Positions 32,386 to 43,620 of a stretch of DNA of 64,000 nt are shown piece after piece. Below the pieces are notes generated by a model. The model did no database searches. It was given only the letters and a program-made list of their open reading frames with translations, and was not told the DNA's origin. The position numbers and the translations under genes were made by a program. The stretch comes from Siphonodentalium dalli. Taxonomy: Eukaryota > Mollusca > Scaphopoda > Gadilida > Siphonodentaliidae. The stretch lies in assembly GCA_032622095.1 (NCBI GenBank), contig CP136064.1, forward strand, positions 171,500,310 through 171,564,309, read 5' to 3'. Within the stretch, counting starts at the first letter, position 1; each line of letters starts with the position of its first letter.

Positions 32386-32423
32386 ATATAATCAGAAGAT
32401 TGACTTAAAGAGTTCTGGAATTA

Positions 32424-32600
32424 AACAGAAATGCCCTAAATAATTGACTCCTTAACCACAGAAGATTTATGGGTTATTTTTCAGGATTTAGTTGAAAATA
32501 TGGCTTGTTGCCATTCATCAGAAAGCTCTCAGTGAGAACTTTCCGATGAATGGCAACAAGCCATATTTCCGACTAAATCTGACTAAATCCTCTAAAGTTC
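32424..32600. mobile_element. Family B palindromic MITE (B8), right end truncated
   Basis: It begins AACAGAAATGCCC and is intact through the loop. The right arm breaks after a duplicated CTGACTAAATC. Confidence 0.82.
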
Positions 32601-32797
32601 TCAGTGTATATCCTTTGATTAAAACACAACCAGATTACATATCAGATGTTTTATCATACACTGAACAGTTGGGTTTTAGCAAACTATCTTGAAAGGACAC
32701 CTCAAAAATAAAAGGCTATCATGTTGTAGATATTGGTCAATGTGACCTCATTGAGCAATGTAGAATTAGGCAGGATTTATTTAATGGCCCAATTAAT

Positions 32798-33217
32798 TTT
32801 CGAATCACCAGATCACATTATATACAACATACTCCATATTATATATAATTTGAAAGAGGAAACTTCAAAACATTGTATTATCAACTGATCTGGTCAAATA
32901 AACTGGGAATATGTTGTTTTTGTTGAGGTACCGATGTGCGTTCTGTGCTTAAGTTTTATCAGGACTATACTGTAAAGTCTATTATTCTCAATCGAAGGGG
33001 GTATTTCTATTTCTTAGTTTGAATTCTGATGCATTCTGGGTTGTAACGGGGGAAGTCTTGGAATGAATCTGAGAATCTTTATCACTTGGTGGACACTCCT
33101 AGGCCACAGCTGTTCTGTATTCTGGTGGAATAGATATATTTTTGGTTCCTCTTCCAAATGGTATATAATATGGAATATGTTGTGTATAATGTTATCTGGG
33201 CATTCGAAAATTAAGTG
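32798..33217. repeat. Imperfect foldback with ~70-bp arms
   Basis: Left arm 32798-32870 (TTAATTTTCGAATCACCAGA) and right arm 33130-33217 (its complement, CTGGGCATTCGAAAATTAAG). The outer termini are not defined. The 102-codon minus-strand frame overlapping it is probably repeat-derived. Confidence 0.65.
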
Positions 33218-33407
33218 GTCCTTTAAGAGTGTGATGTCACACTGCACATAGCTAGCGTCGATCATGTCAAATTTGAAAACATTTGTCACCATGTGACTCA
33301 TGGACACAACTGCCATGAGCATTAAAAGACCCCAAAATTATTTCAAGTCTTGAAATTACCTAGTGTAATGTTACACAACAGGCAACCATGCACTGATTAT
33401 CCTAATA

Positions 33408-33879
33408 TTAACCCTTTCAGTGCCAGGTCCGATTTTTCTATCAACCCATATACCCTGTGCCAATGCATTCTCTTATATATGCGAGTCGACCATAGGTCGC
33501 CTCGCATATATAAGAGAATGCATTGGCCTAACAATTTTTCATCATTTGTTATTATTTTTTACAATTTTTTACAATTTTAATAATTTTTTCAACTATTCTT
33601 TAACAGACTTATTTTGTAGGTTTAGTGCCAGGGAATCTTACGTTTTTCATGGGCATCAAAATTATTACTATGAATACTTGGTGATAGTTTTGAGTTATAA
33701 CATGCCCCTAAGGTTTTATCCAGTTTGTTTTTAAATTCGCTAGCATGCTTAAGCATACCCAAAAAAAATTCAACCCAAACAAATATAAATGTTTTTATTT
33801 ATTTATATTTTTTTAGGGACGATTTTACAGATCGTAAATTAGGGCCAATAAGATCGGCACCTGGCACTGAAAGGGTTAA
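33408..33879. mobile_element. Family C TTAA MITE (C13, type ii, long form, reverse)
   Basis: TTAACCCTTTCAGTGCCAGG to CCTGGCACTGAAAGGGTTAA, 472 bp. It is the inverted counterpart of C3 with the same internal block and one hairpin (33456-33530). Confidence 0.9.
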
Positions 33880-33961
33880 AGCCACTCATGATGTTCAGCC
33901 AATTCATGTTTACATAAACAGGGTGGAAACAAAATCACCCATTAGTACATGTACTTACATC

Positions 33962-34250
33962 CAAGCCTCATTCTGCTTAGGCCTGTGGGAGACCTAGGAT
34001 CAGATTGAAGTTCCCTAGTTGAAGTTGATGATTAAGCATTTTATCTTATGCAAATTAGGGGATATAGAAACTTCCCAGAAGGGAAAAAGTAACTAAAAAT
34101 AATGTTAATTTGATACTCAAGATACTTCCCAGAAGATGATGCTTAAGCAGAATGAGGTCACAACAGGCTAGCATCACTAAATTCACCCTCTGGGGACCTC
34201 ATTCTGCAAATGACAAGCACACTAAACTCACACCCTATGTGCAGGCTTGC
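33962..34250 (+). mobile_element. Family A element (A7), first foldback mostly deleted
   Basis: It starts at CCTCATTCTGCTTAGGCC and contains the GGGGATATAGAAACTTCCCA segment. The second foldback has a shortened left arm. Copy-specific arm loss is common in this family. Confidence 0.78.
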
Positions 34251-34419
34251 TTGCATCAGAGCGTTTTTCAACTAATACACTTGTAATCAAAATGTTCCAA
34301 ATAATATTCTTTTGAAAAATAAATGAGATTCCATTTTAGGACCCATTTTTATGTATACAACATGACTATGTCAACTCATTCTCTGTTTTTATCAAAGTTA
34401 CAGTTAAAAATGGATTATC

Positions 34420-34565
34420 TCTTTCTAAATATGTTTTATATAGATTCCGGGGTATAAATAATTAAAGAGTCGAGGACACCTGTCTGGAAAAGCTTCAATT
34501 AATATTGATTTTGTATCAACATTTTCTTATATAATGTGATAATAAATTGGGCATGGGTGATGCTG
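34420..34565 (+). repeat. Dispersed repeat following A7, matching 232-420
   Basis: CTAAATATGTTTTATATAGA, ATTAATATTGATTTTGTATC and TTTTCTTATATAATGTGATA correspond to the left-end copy. Confidence 0.6.
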
Positions 34566-34837
34566 ACTAACCCTTCCCTAATTGTTGTTGTTACATTTGG
34601 GGAACATGGCATCACTTGACATGGTTTAAATAATTGTGGATTCACAATGGATCAAAAGAAAAGAAAATTCAATTCTTGTGAATTTTTCAGTTTAGCACAG
34701 GTGAGAGTCACTGAGAAATTGATTTTTTTAAAGTTATTTTTAATTGCACAGACTGCAGTATTTCAAAGTCGGAAGAATTTTGGTGTCATAAAAGGTGTCT
34801 CCCGTTTATCTCAAGTTTGCTATTTTGAACATTTTGA

Positions 34838-35299
34838 TTAATATTTTGTGAGCTCAACAAAACCATGCAGTGAGATTTGTGTATTATATACATGTGTCGA
34901 TATATACAAGTAAAACTTGTTCATTCTTTTGTAATAACAAGACATTGCCAGTTTATTTTCATTTTGAGTTTTTGGGCGATCTGTATCAGTTGATGACACA
35001 ACAACCGTCTTATAGGCCTGCATGTTGTGACTGTATATTGAGAAGATAAATGTACCCTGTTGAGTTGGATAATCAGGGGATTCAAGCATGAAAACAGTTT
35101 GTGAATGAGCTGGTTTTCCGTTGAGTTCATAAACTGTTGTCAGACTCGAATCCCCGGTTATCCAACGAAACAGGGTTTGTTTATCTCCATTGTACTTCAC
35201 TCTGCCAAAACAATTGAAAGAAACTGTAGAAAATCCACTTTTTATTGGCATAACATAAGATAACCTTTTTCTGTGATCAAATCTCTGGGTACGTTCCAT
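34838..35299 (-). CDS. Unidentified 153-codon reading frame
   Basis: ATG at 35299 has G at +4 (CCCATGG), and the frame runs 153 codons to TAA. The first ~115 residues look protein-like (HRKRLSYVMPIKSGFSTVSF, later FMLESPDYPTQQGTFIFSIY). The last ~40 are richer in AT codons and may be intron read-through, but I see no strong donor. The upstream sequence on this strand is more CpG-containing (35380-35470), as a promoter might be. There is no signal peptide or membrane segment, and I do not recognise the family. It could be a first exon, a single-exon gene or a transposon relic. Confidence 0.4.
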   Translation of the reverse strand: MERTQRFDHRKRLSYVMPIKSGFSTVSFNCFGRVKYNGDKQTLFRWITGDSSLTTVYELNGKPAHSQTVFMLESPDYPTQQGTFIFSIYSHNMQAYKTVVVSSTDTDRPKTQNENKLAMSCYYKRMNKFYLYISTHVYNTQISLHGFVELTKY

Positions 35300-35837
35300 G
35301 GGTTTACTTGGAACAGCGCCCGAACAACTTCCTGTTAAGAGTATCTATATTAAACATCTGTGAGTGGTTGACTCAATTACTCGACTCCAGACTGCGAGGT
35401 GACGTATTTTACGCTCGTTGTCCTGACACAGTGCTCCATTCAAAATTTGTTAAGTGATCAGCGGCCGATACTGATGAATCAAAAACTAAAATTATCAACA
35501 CTCGACCAATCAGAATGTGTGTTTCAGAGACAAATATTCAACTTTAATTACGAGTAACTACAATGTATACCAGAAATCAAAATGCCTACAGTGAAAAATA
35601 ATGTGCAAAATCCAAAATGCGTCTTCCTGCCATTGACCAACTTCATGACATGTGACCTAAGAGCAATATCATGACTCCGCAATATAAACTGTTAATCTGA
35701 ATGAGATTTGCAAATGATGATCCTTTCAAACAATCATGCCATATGCCTGTGCATTGCTTGAGTATATGATGTGGATACATGCATGAGTATAATACACAAG
35801 CTTGTATATCTCGACACTGGTATAAAAGCCATATATC

Positions 35838-36040
35838 TAAAGTAATGCCCGAAGTATATGACCCTTTAACCACATCAGAATTGTGGGAAATTTTTCAGGA
35901 TTTAGTCGGAAATATGGCTTGCTGCCATTCATCGGAGAGCTCTCAATGAATAGCAACAAGCCATATCTCTGACTAAATCCTGAAAAATTTCCCATAATTC
36001 TGCTGTGGTTTGGGGGTCGATTATTTAGGACATTACTGTA
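35838..36040. mobile_element. Family B palindromic MITE (B9)
   Basis: Starts TAAAGTAATGCCC and ends GGACATTACTGTA, 203 bp. The loop is shortened (GAGAGCTCTCAATG). Confidence 0.87.
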
Positions 36041-36086
36041 TATTGTGCTATTTGGGATTTTCTCCACCCTGAGAATGTGAATCATT

Positions 36087-36562
36087 TTAACCCTTTATAT
36101 ACTAAATGGATTATCCCATCCAGTTATAAATGTATACATTGGAATGGCTTAATTATCATTCATTTGGAGGGATGTTCAAATGGTATTTCAACAGACGCTA
36201 CAAAACAAACATATAATACAAGTGCCAAAGTATTCCTATTAATTTGTGGGAATTGTTCAGATAAGTTCAACAAATGACTCTTTATCTGAACATTTCCTAA
36301 TGGAACTACAGTAATGTCCTAAATAATCGACCCCTAAATCACAGCAGAATTATGGGAAATCTTTCAGGATTTAGTGGGAAATATGGCTGCTGCCATACAT
36401 TGGAAAGCTCTCGGTGAGAACTTTCCGATGAATGGCAACAAGCCATATTTCCAACTAAGTCGTGAAAAAATTCCCATAATTCTGCTGTGGTTAAAGGGTC
36501 ATATACTTCGGGCATTACTGTACATGTACTTGTCAATGAGTATTTAGTATAGAAAGGGTTAA
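36087..36562. mobile_element. Family D TTAA MITE (D2) carrying a complete family-B insertion
   Basis: TTAACCCTTTATATACTAAA to TTTAGTATAGAAAGGGTTAA. Family B occupies 36307-36522 (TACAGTAATGTCC to GGGCATTACTGTA). Comparison with the uninterrupted D copy at 54433-54585 shows B inserted into the GGAACTA/CTTGTCAATGAG segment, so B moved after D here. Confidence 0.85.
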
Positions 36563-36716
36563 ATATGGAAGAATTGTACAAACATTGTGTGTGTCTTTAA
36601 CATATAATAATGCCAAATCTATCTTGTTATATTGAGAAATAAACTATCCATTATCACACAATCAAGAATCATTTTGTTTCTCTGATAGCAATTATGGAAA
36701 ACATTCAAATACACGT

Positions 36717-37032
36717 GGACCAGTCTAGATGGTGACTTGGAAGATATCTTCTCCCTATATTGTGCCACTTCTCCCTATTTTTGTCCCAGTGAGAAGTGAT
36801 TTCTCTCTCATATACCACTATGCATATGTTCAGACAGTGTATTTCCTGATTATAATTGTTTAATTTCTCATTATAATGGTTTTATAAATTGGATTTTGTA
36901 TTGCACTGTATCATTGAAAGGGGATGTTGTGCTGCAAACTGAACTTCAGCCATTATAACTTCTCCCAGATAACCGCCCACTTCTCCCTAATAAGCAAGTG
37001 ACTTCTCCCTATTAGAAACTTCTAGACTGGTC
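36717..37032. mobile_element. Family H MITE (copy 2)
   Basis: GGACCAGTCTAGA at left, TCTAGACTGGTCC at right. Both ends carry the same T/A change relative to copy 1, as expected for paired terminal repeats. Several CTTCTCCCTA motifs lie inside. Confidence 0.8.
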
Positions 37033-37202
37033 CTCGCAAACATGGGATTATGGTGGTTCAGTCAGAATGTGCATAGTGCATTAGGCTGTCGTAAGCCATC
37101 CAATGATAGTGAAGCTGACGTCATTCCTGATAAATGCGGATGTGCGATCCATGTAAAGGAAAGGTAACCTGGTTTGTTTATCTAGGCATGTTTTCCAGTT
37201 GG

Positions 37203-37768
37203 TTAACCCTTTCATGACGGGAGCTTCCTGAATTTTTGTGAAAGCCCTATGCCAATGCATTCCCTGAAATATGAGAGTTGATCATAGGTTGCCTCATATA
37301 TAAAAGAGAATGCATTGGCCAAAAAATTGATAAAGAATCTAAGAAAAAAATAAAAAAAAATAATAGAAATTGTTAAAGAATGTAAGAAAAAATGATAAAA
37401 TAAAATTATGAAATTGTTAAAGAATATAAGAAAAAATAATTAATTTTTTTATAGAATGTTAAAAGAAAAAATAATAAAAAAAATGATAAAAATTGTTAAA
37501 GAATGTAAGAAAAAATAATAACAAATAATAATAAAAATGATAAAAATTGTTAAAGAATGTAAGAACAAAATGAAAAAAAAAGATAAAATTGTTAAAGAAT
37601 ATAAGAAAAAATGATAAAAATTGTGAAAGAATGTATAAAGAAAATAAAAAAAAAAATGATAAAATTGTTAAAGAATGTCAGAAAAAATTATAACAAATTG
37701 ATAAAAAATTGTTATGCCAATGCATTCTCTTATATATGCGAGGCGACCTATGGTCATGAAAGTGTTAA
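37203..37768. mobile_element. Family C TTAA MITE (C14, type i) with expanded A-rich spacer and half hairpin
   Basis: TTAACCCTTTCATGACGGGA to TCATGAAAGTGTTAA. Between the hairpins is a ~390-bp array of the motif GTTAAAGAATGTAAGAAAAA repeated about nine times (37320-37710). The second hairpin stops at its loop (GGCGACCTATGG) and joins directly to the terminal repeat. Confidence 0.85.
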
Positions 37769-37916
37769 TGATCAGGATTCAGTGGTTTCTAGGTGCAGTG
37801 AATTATATTGCCAGTGAAATTAATGCTCTGCATGATTGATCATTTACTGGTAGTACAACTGATAATATTGTGATATAGCCTCATCTAAAACCATAACAAG
37901 AAGTTGTACAGTAATG

Positions 37917-38014
37917 CCCTAAGTAATCGACTCCTTAACCACAGCAGAATTATGGGTAACTTTTCAGGATTTAGTCGGAAATATGGCTTGTTGCCATTCA
38001 TTGGAAAGCTCTCC
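37917..38014. mobile_element. Half family-B palindrome (B11)
   Basis: The left arm, from TACAGTAATGCCC to GGAAAGCTCTCC, is present. The right arm is absent and unrelated DNA follows. Confidence 0.82.
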
Positions 38015-38019
38015 CCCTG

Positions 38020-39560
38020 GCCATCTGTCAGCCTTGAGCAATTTTTTTTATAGCGCCTTAAAAAGTATACCCCCCTCAAATTTGTTCCCAGACTTAAAAC
38101 CACAGTTACTTGGAATTTGTTGCAAATTCAAATGACTAATCTAGTAAAATGTATACAAATGTATATATTTTCGTGAAGCTAAGACATAATGACACTATTT
38201 TGGGCCAAAATTGAAACTCACCATCCAAGATGGCCACCAAAATGGCCACCGGAAGTTGAAAATATGATATTTTTTCACAAATATCTTCTAGATCAGTTCA
38301 TGCTGATTGGAACTGGTTGAGTAATATGACTTTATTTTGTGTTTTGTATATTAACTGATCATTGGAGCAATTAAATGTGCAATTATTAGGGTCCCATCCA
38401 CTTGTGATCCCTCACAAATTAGATTTTACAGAACGCGGTATAAAATTTCACAAAAAATCACAACTTGGATTCTAGTCATATTTCAACAAGAAATGAACAG
38501 AAGGTTGTAATTAAGTGAGGCATACCATTACCTATGAATATTCCAACTCACTGGAACCAAAATTCTTACTTTGGCTCAAAATGGCCACCAAAATATGGAA
38601 AATGGTAAATATTGCCCTAGGGTGTCCTGCAATCGCTTACAAGTTGTAGTTGATGTACAAAATTGGGTATTATGCCTTCTATACATTGAATACTAACATG
38701 TCTGCTGCACCATGGTTAATTGTTACTATTGTCACCACTGACATCACCAAACATATTGGACTTTTCTCTCAAAAACTTGACATAAATATCGGCAAAAATT
38801 AACTTTTCAGGTTTGGACCATTTTTTCTAGTAAAATGTAACTATCTTTGGATTGAAAGTTGTTTATAATATTGTATTGTCTATCTTAAATGTGTCACACT
38901 ACGGTGTTTATAGACCAAATTGATCAAGATGGCTTCCAAAATGGCAACCAAATTGGTAATAAGTTATCTTTTTACATTACTTCCAAAATGGCAACCAAAT
39001 TGGTAATAAGTTATTTTTTTACATATATCATTATAACATTATATATATAACATTATTCTCTCCGTTATCCGAAAAGGTAGCAAATTGTGACTCACTTGGT
39101 TATTATACGTGTTAGTTAATTAACTGACAACTAAATGTTCTATTATGGTTGTCCCAGTTTAAGTCCGGCCGCCATGTCACGGATGCGTGTTTTGGCATAT
39201 AAAGTTTTTTTCTCTGTGGATTCTGGTAGAATGGGACATACTTGTGAAGAATTAATCGGCTGGCCATTTATCAGCCTCGAGCAATTTGAGAAATTTGGGT
39301 TAAAAAAAGATGGCCGCCAAAATGGCCGCAGTGAATGTAGAGATGACGGTATAATCCATGTTTGACCGCCAAAAAATGATTTTTCGAATATTTCGAACCA
39401 ATGGGGTAATGCACGGCAAGTATCTTTAATTTCAAGTTCCAACGAAAAAAAATGTAATCCAAAATGGCAGCCAAAATGTCGACAAAATGTGCGAAAAAGT
39501 CGTTTTGAGATCATACTTAACACAACACTCAAACAGCAGCTAACTTTTGACAGAAATATG
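38020..39560 (+). repeat. AAGATGGCCxCCAAAATGGC repeat region
   Basis: The motif AAGATGGCCNCCAAAATGGC or its relatives appears near 38226, 38577, 38930, 39307 and 39463, roughly every 350 bp at first. GGCCATCTGTCAGCC at 38019 recurs as GGCCATTTATCAGCC at 39263. A 50-bp direct repeat (CCAAAATGGCAACCAAATTG) lies at 38935-39015. No convincing gene. Confidence 0.65.
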
Positions 39561-39689
39561 TAGCATTACATTGATATCTTTCGTTTTCCGAAGACAAGAA
39601 GTAGTACTGCAGTATTGCTACAAATTGCAGGCAGAGTTGTAGAAGAAATGTACATGAATAAGTAGCCCAATTGCTGAAACCCTATACTG

Positions 39690-39912
39690 AACTACGTGGT
39701 GTGTCTGCATCTGCTTCGATCAACTGAGCTGCTCTGCCATCTGTCCCCGAATGCGTCTGTTCATTACAACACTCAATTGTTGCATTACAAGCACAAAAGA
39801 TTGTACATGCCCATCGAGAAGATCTACCCAGCACCTGTTAGTTTCGCAAAACCGTGTCGGGGGCAACCAGTACACCAGTTGGAAGAGTCACGGGTGATAA
39901 AAATTTAGAAAT
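39690..39912. other. GC-moderate island, coding status unclear
   Basis: A region of higher GC between repeats, open on the plus strand for 70 codons (LRSTELLCHLSPNASVHYNT). No splice sites or family recognised. It may be a decayed mobile-element ORF. Confidence 0.25.
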
Positions 39913-40039
39913 TTCATCCTTGATAAAACCAAAATTTGTAGCATCCAATTGTGGGGGGACGAGGTCTAAAGCGTGTTTCCAAATGCATACTTGGAAATGT
40001 GCCGTTTGATGTTCTTTGTGAATGCTTCGGTGGTTGGAG

Positions 40040-40660
40040 GTAGGCTACACAGACTAGGAACATGGGTGGCGTGTATGAGTATACGGTGAGTTGCTGAATT
40101 GTCCTGTGTGAGGTGTATATGCAAGTATGGAACTTATGAGTGGTCGTGTGTGCGGGTATTGGTATATCTGGAAGGGCTCACCATTGGTGAGGTGTATGTG
40201 TATACCTGGATTGACTCTAGGGTCATGGATATGTAGAATATGTATACATGTAGTGGTTGTATGGTCCATGATGAGGTGAATATGTATACAAAGAGTGACT
40301 GTATGATCGTGAATGTGGTGAATATGTATACATACAGTGACTATATGGTAATGTGTCAGGTGTAGGAGTATACCTGGTGTTCATGCATTGTGACTCGTGG
40401 CTGTATCGTCATTTGTAGTATGTACGGGTATAACCAAGTATGGCTGTATGGTCAGGTGTACGTGTTTAAAGTGTGTGACTATATTGTCATTTGTGTGGTG
40501 TTTATGTACATATGGAGTGACTGAGGTAATGGGTGGGTTGTACATGTGTACCTTGGGTGGCTATCGCACAATAACTCAAGGATATGTTAATCAATAGAGA
40601 GGTCATGTCAGAGAGTCTCCATCTTGATGGTGTTTATGTACATGGGGGAAACGTGGAAAG
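40040..40660 (-). repeat. Minisatellite, left block (minus orientation)
   Basis: Degenerate 43-46-bp units. The minus-strand consensus is about CACTNNGTATACATATNCAC and then CTCACCATGACCATANAGT. About 13 units. It faces the right block head-to-head. Confidence 0.85.
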
Positions 40661-42345
40661 CGATAGCCACCCGTCATCATACAGTCATTCCATATATACA
40701 TAAACACCACATACATAACAATATAGTGACCAACTGTATACATGTACACCTGACCCATGACCACGGATGACCATACAGCCATGAGTCACAATGCAGGCAC
40801 AACGGGTATACTCATAAACATGACCCATAACCATATAGTCGCTCCGTGTATACTCATTCACCTCACCATTGGCCATACGGCCATCCCCTGTATACCTATT
40901 ATCCACACACATGGTAAAATGGACATTCAATATATACATCAGCAACACAACAATGACCATAGAGTCACTCCGTGTATACATATGCACCTCACCAATGGCC
41001 ATATAGCCACTCGCTTCATACATATACCCTCACCAATGGAACCTGGTATACTCCTTCACCTGGCATATGGCCATATAGTCACCCCGTGTGTACCTATTCA
41101 AAACATTCATACATGATCATGGTCAATCCTTGTATACATATGCACCTCACCATTGGCCATGTCACTCACTGTATCCATATTTGTCACACCATAGCCGAAT
41201 AACCACTCAAGATATACTAATACACACCAGCCATGTCAGTATAGTCACTCCATGTGTGCATATGCGAATCACCCATGGCCATATAGCCACTCGCTATATA
41301 CACATACACCTCGCCCATGACCATATATCAACACGTGTGTATAACTCATAACCTACACATGACCATACCGCCACGAGTCGCCAAACAGGAACACCAGGTA
41401 TACTCATACACCTGACACATGACCATTTAGGCACTCCCTGTATATATATTTATTACATTTATGATCATACAGTCACTCCTTGTATACCAACATGTACTCA
41501 TCTCACCATTGACCATACAGTCACTACCTGTATACATATTCCACACACAGTCATATAACCACTCGATATATACATATGAAGCCCACCTTAGACCATAGAG
41601 TCACTCCAGGTATACCTATACACATCACCACTGGCCATTTAGCCCATCCAGATATACAAAAACCCGCACACACGACCACTCATACAATCCATAGTTGCAT
41701 ATACACCTCACATATGACAATTCAGCAACGCACTGTATAATCATACACGCCATCCATGATCATAAAGCTAATCCCTATACACCCACCAATGATAATACAT
41801 CCACGAGATATATACATATACATCCCATCCGTTACCACAAGGACACTCCATATATACCCACACGATAATGTCCACCCAGCTTACTCCGGATATGCATATA
41901 CACTTCAATCATGACAGTACAGTCATTCCATGTATACCTTACACGTTACACCTAACCATAAAATCACTCACTATTTATCCACACACCCCATCCATGATCA
42001 TACAGACAACACATGTACATCCCACCCACGACCTTACAGTCACTCCATATATACATAATCAATACATAGATGACCATGTAGCTATATCCATACACCACAT
42101 CAATGTCCATACAGGCACACCGGATGCACCGGTACATGATACACACAACCATACACCACACAGTCACTCCGTGCATACCGATTCACCGCACACCTGACCA
42201 TGACCTCTCCCTGTATACCAATACATCTTGCTATGGACAACACACTCATAACCATATAGTTATTCATTGTATACATATTCACATCATTCATGACATACAC
42301 TAACTCCACGTATACCTATTCACCTCACCTATGATCATAGAGTAA
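40661..42345 (+). repeat. Minisatellite, right block (plus orientation)
   Basis: The same 43-46-bp unit on the plus strand (ACTCCGTGTATACATATGCA, CCTCACCAATGGCCATATAG), about 38 units, all diverged. Multiple overlapping open frames in both strands (HIHxTHDHxVTPCI-type) are artefacts of the unit. Confidence 0.88.
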
Positions 42346-42726
42346 CTCCCGGGCTACCATCTTGGCATCCATCCTGTATCCAGTTGATATTGGTTTATCA
42401 TAATGGATCAGAAGAGCCACATATTATGGTTCATCTCAGTTCCGTCTCAAAGTTCTTCCCATTTCCTTTCAATAATATGGGCAGAATCACAAAAAGAGGT
42501 TCTGGGTGTCTGTATGGGTCTACATGTACCAATAATACGATGTCAAATAATAATACATGTACCAGTAAGCAAATGCAACAAACTATTATTTTCACCATAA
42601 TATTTATATTACCTCTAAAGTAAACACTGCAATAAAAAATTGTAGATCCGTCCTTATTTGGTCCCAGTGGTCTATTTGCACTTAAACAACTAATAGTTCT
42701 GAAGAACCAAATGCAACTAAATTGTT

Positions 42727-43105
42727 TTAACCCTTTACCCAACAAACCGGCCAAATAAAGCTTCAACAGCCTAAAATATCTTCGGTCTGTCTCAATAGAA
42801 CCATACAAATATGGATATCATTGGAACCGGCTCCTTGACCACATTGTGATAGTTACAGTTATGCCCTGTGCCAATGCATTCTCTTATATATGGTCGCCTC
42901 GCATATATAAGAGAATGCATTGGCCTAAAAAAAAAACTTTTGTTTTACCACTTTTTACCATTTTTTCTTATATTCTTTAACAATTTTATAATTTTTAATG
43001 TATTAAGCCAATGCATTCTCTTATATATGCGAGGCGACCTATGGTCGACTCGCATATATAAGAGAATGCATTGGCACAGGGCCCTTCTGTTGGGTAAAGG
43101 GTTAA
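42727..43105. mobile_element. Family C TTAA MITE (C15, type iii, reverse)
   Basis: TTAACCCTTTACCCAACAAA to GTTGGGTAAAGGGTTAA, 379 bp, the inverted form of C8. The first hairpin has lost one side of its loop (ATATATGGTCGCCTC). Confidence 0.9.
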
Positions 43106-43370
43106 TAACTCACCATCATCACCACCACTAGAACCATAAAGGAGGTGCCCCATTTGTGAATTTAAAAAAATCTCAATTTCAAATTATCAATTTGAAGGGG
43201 AAAATAATTATTGTTTGTAACCAGTGTATGTTATATTACCATAACAACACCTGGTTATCCTCACAATATGAGTGATGTGTTCTAATTATGTAAATAGATG
43301 TGGTTTAAAATAAATTAAAACATCTTTTTTTTAGGTAGGTCGACAGAGAGTTTTTTGAAAATTCTTAAAG

Positions 43371-43620
43371 GTACTCAATCCGATCAGAGGGTCCCAATAT
43401 CATCAAGATACAACATTTCTTCCAAATGCGCTTTTGTTATCAGAATCGATTAATTGCAACAAAATAATGCTAACCACTGTCAACTATGGTATCAAATTAA
43501 CCAAAACGTGTTATTTATCAACATTTTGTTCAACGAAATATGGCCGTATTTTCACTTGAGTATTCACGAAATTTGGCCGTATTACCACTTGTTTTTAGAG
43601 TTATCCATCTTCATTAGCAA
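43371..43620 (+). repeat. Family G fragment (G2)
   Basis: Starts TTAAAGGTACTCAATCCGAT and includes CCACTTGTTTTTAGAGTTAT. The rest of the element is missing. It ends just before the 9.7-kb element. Confidence 0.7.

Noticed and set aside
33014..33322. 102-codon minus-strand frame
   Set aside because: Overlaps the imperfect foldback at 32798-33217 and has no independent coding signal.
40685..42309. Many 65-119-codon frames rich in His, Thr, Ile on both strands
   Set aside because: All are translations of the 43-46-bp minisatellite unit.
2588..43105. CRISPR-like array of repeated palindromes
   Set aside because: Repeats are dispersed over 40 kb in TTAA-flanked elements with introns and SINEs nearby; this is eukaryotic DNA.
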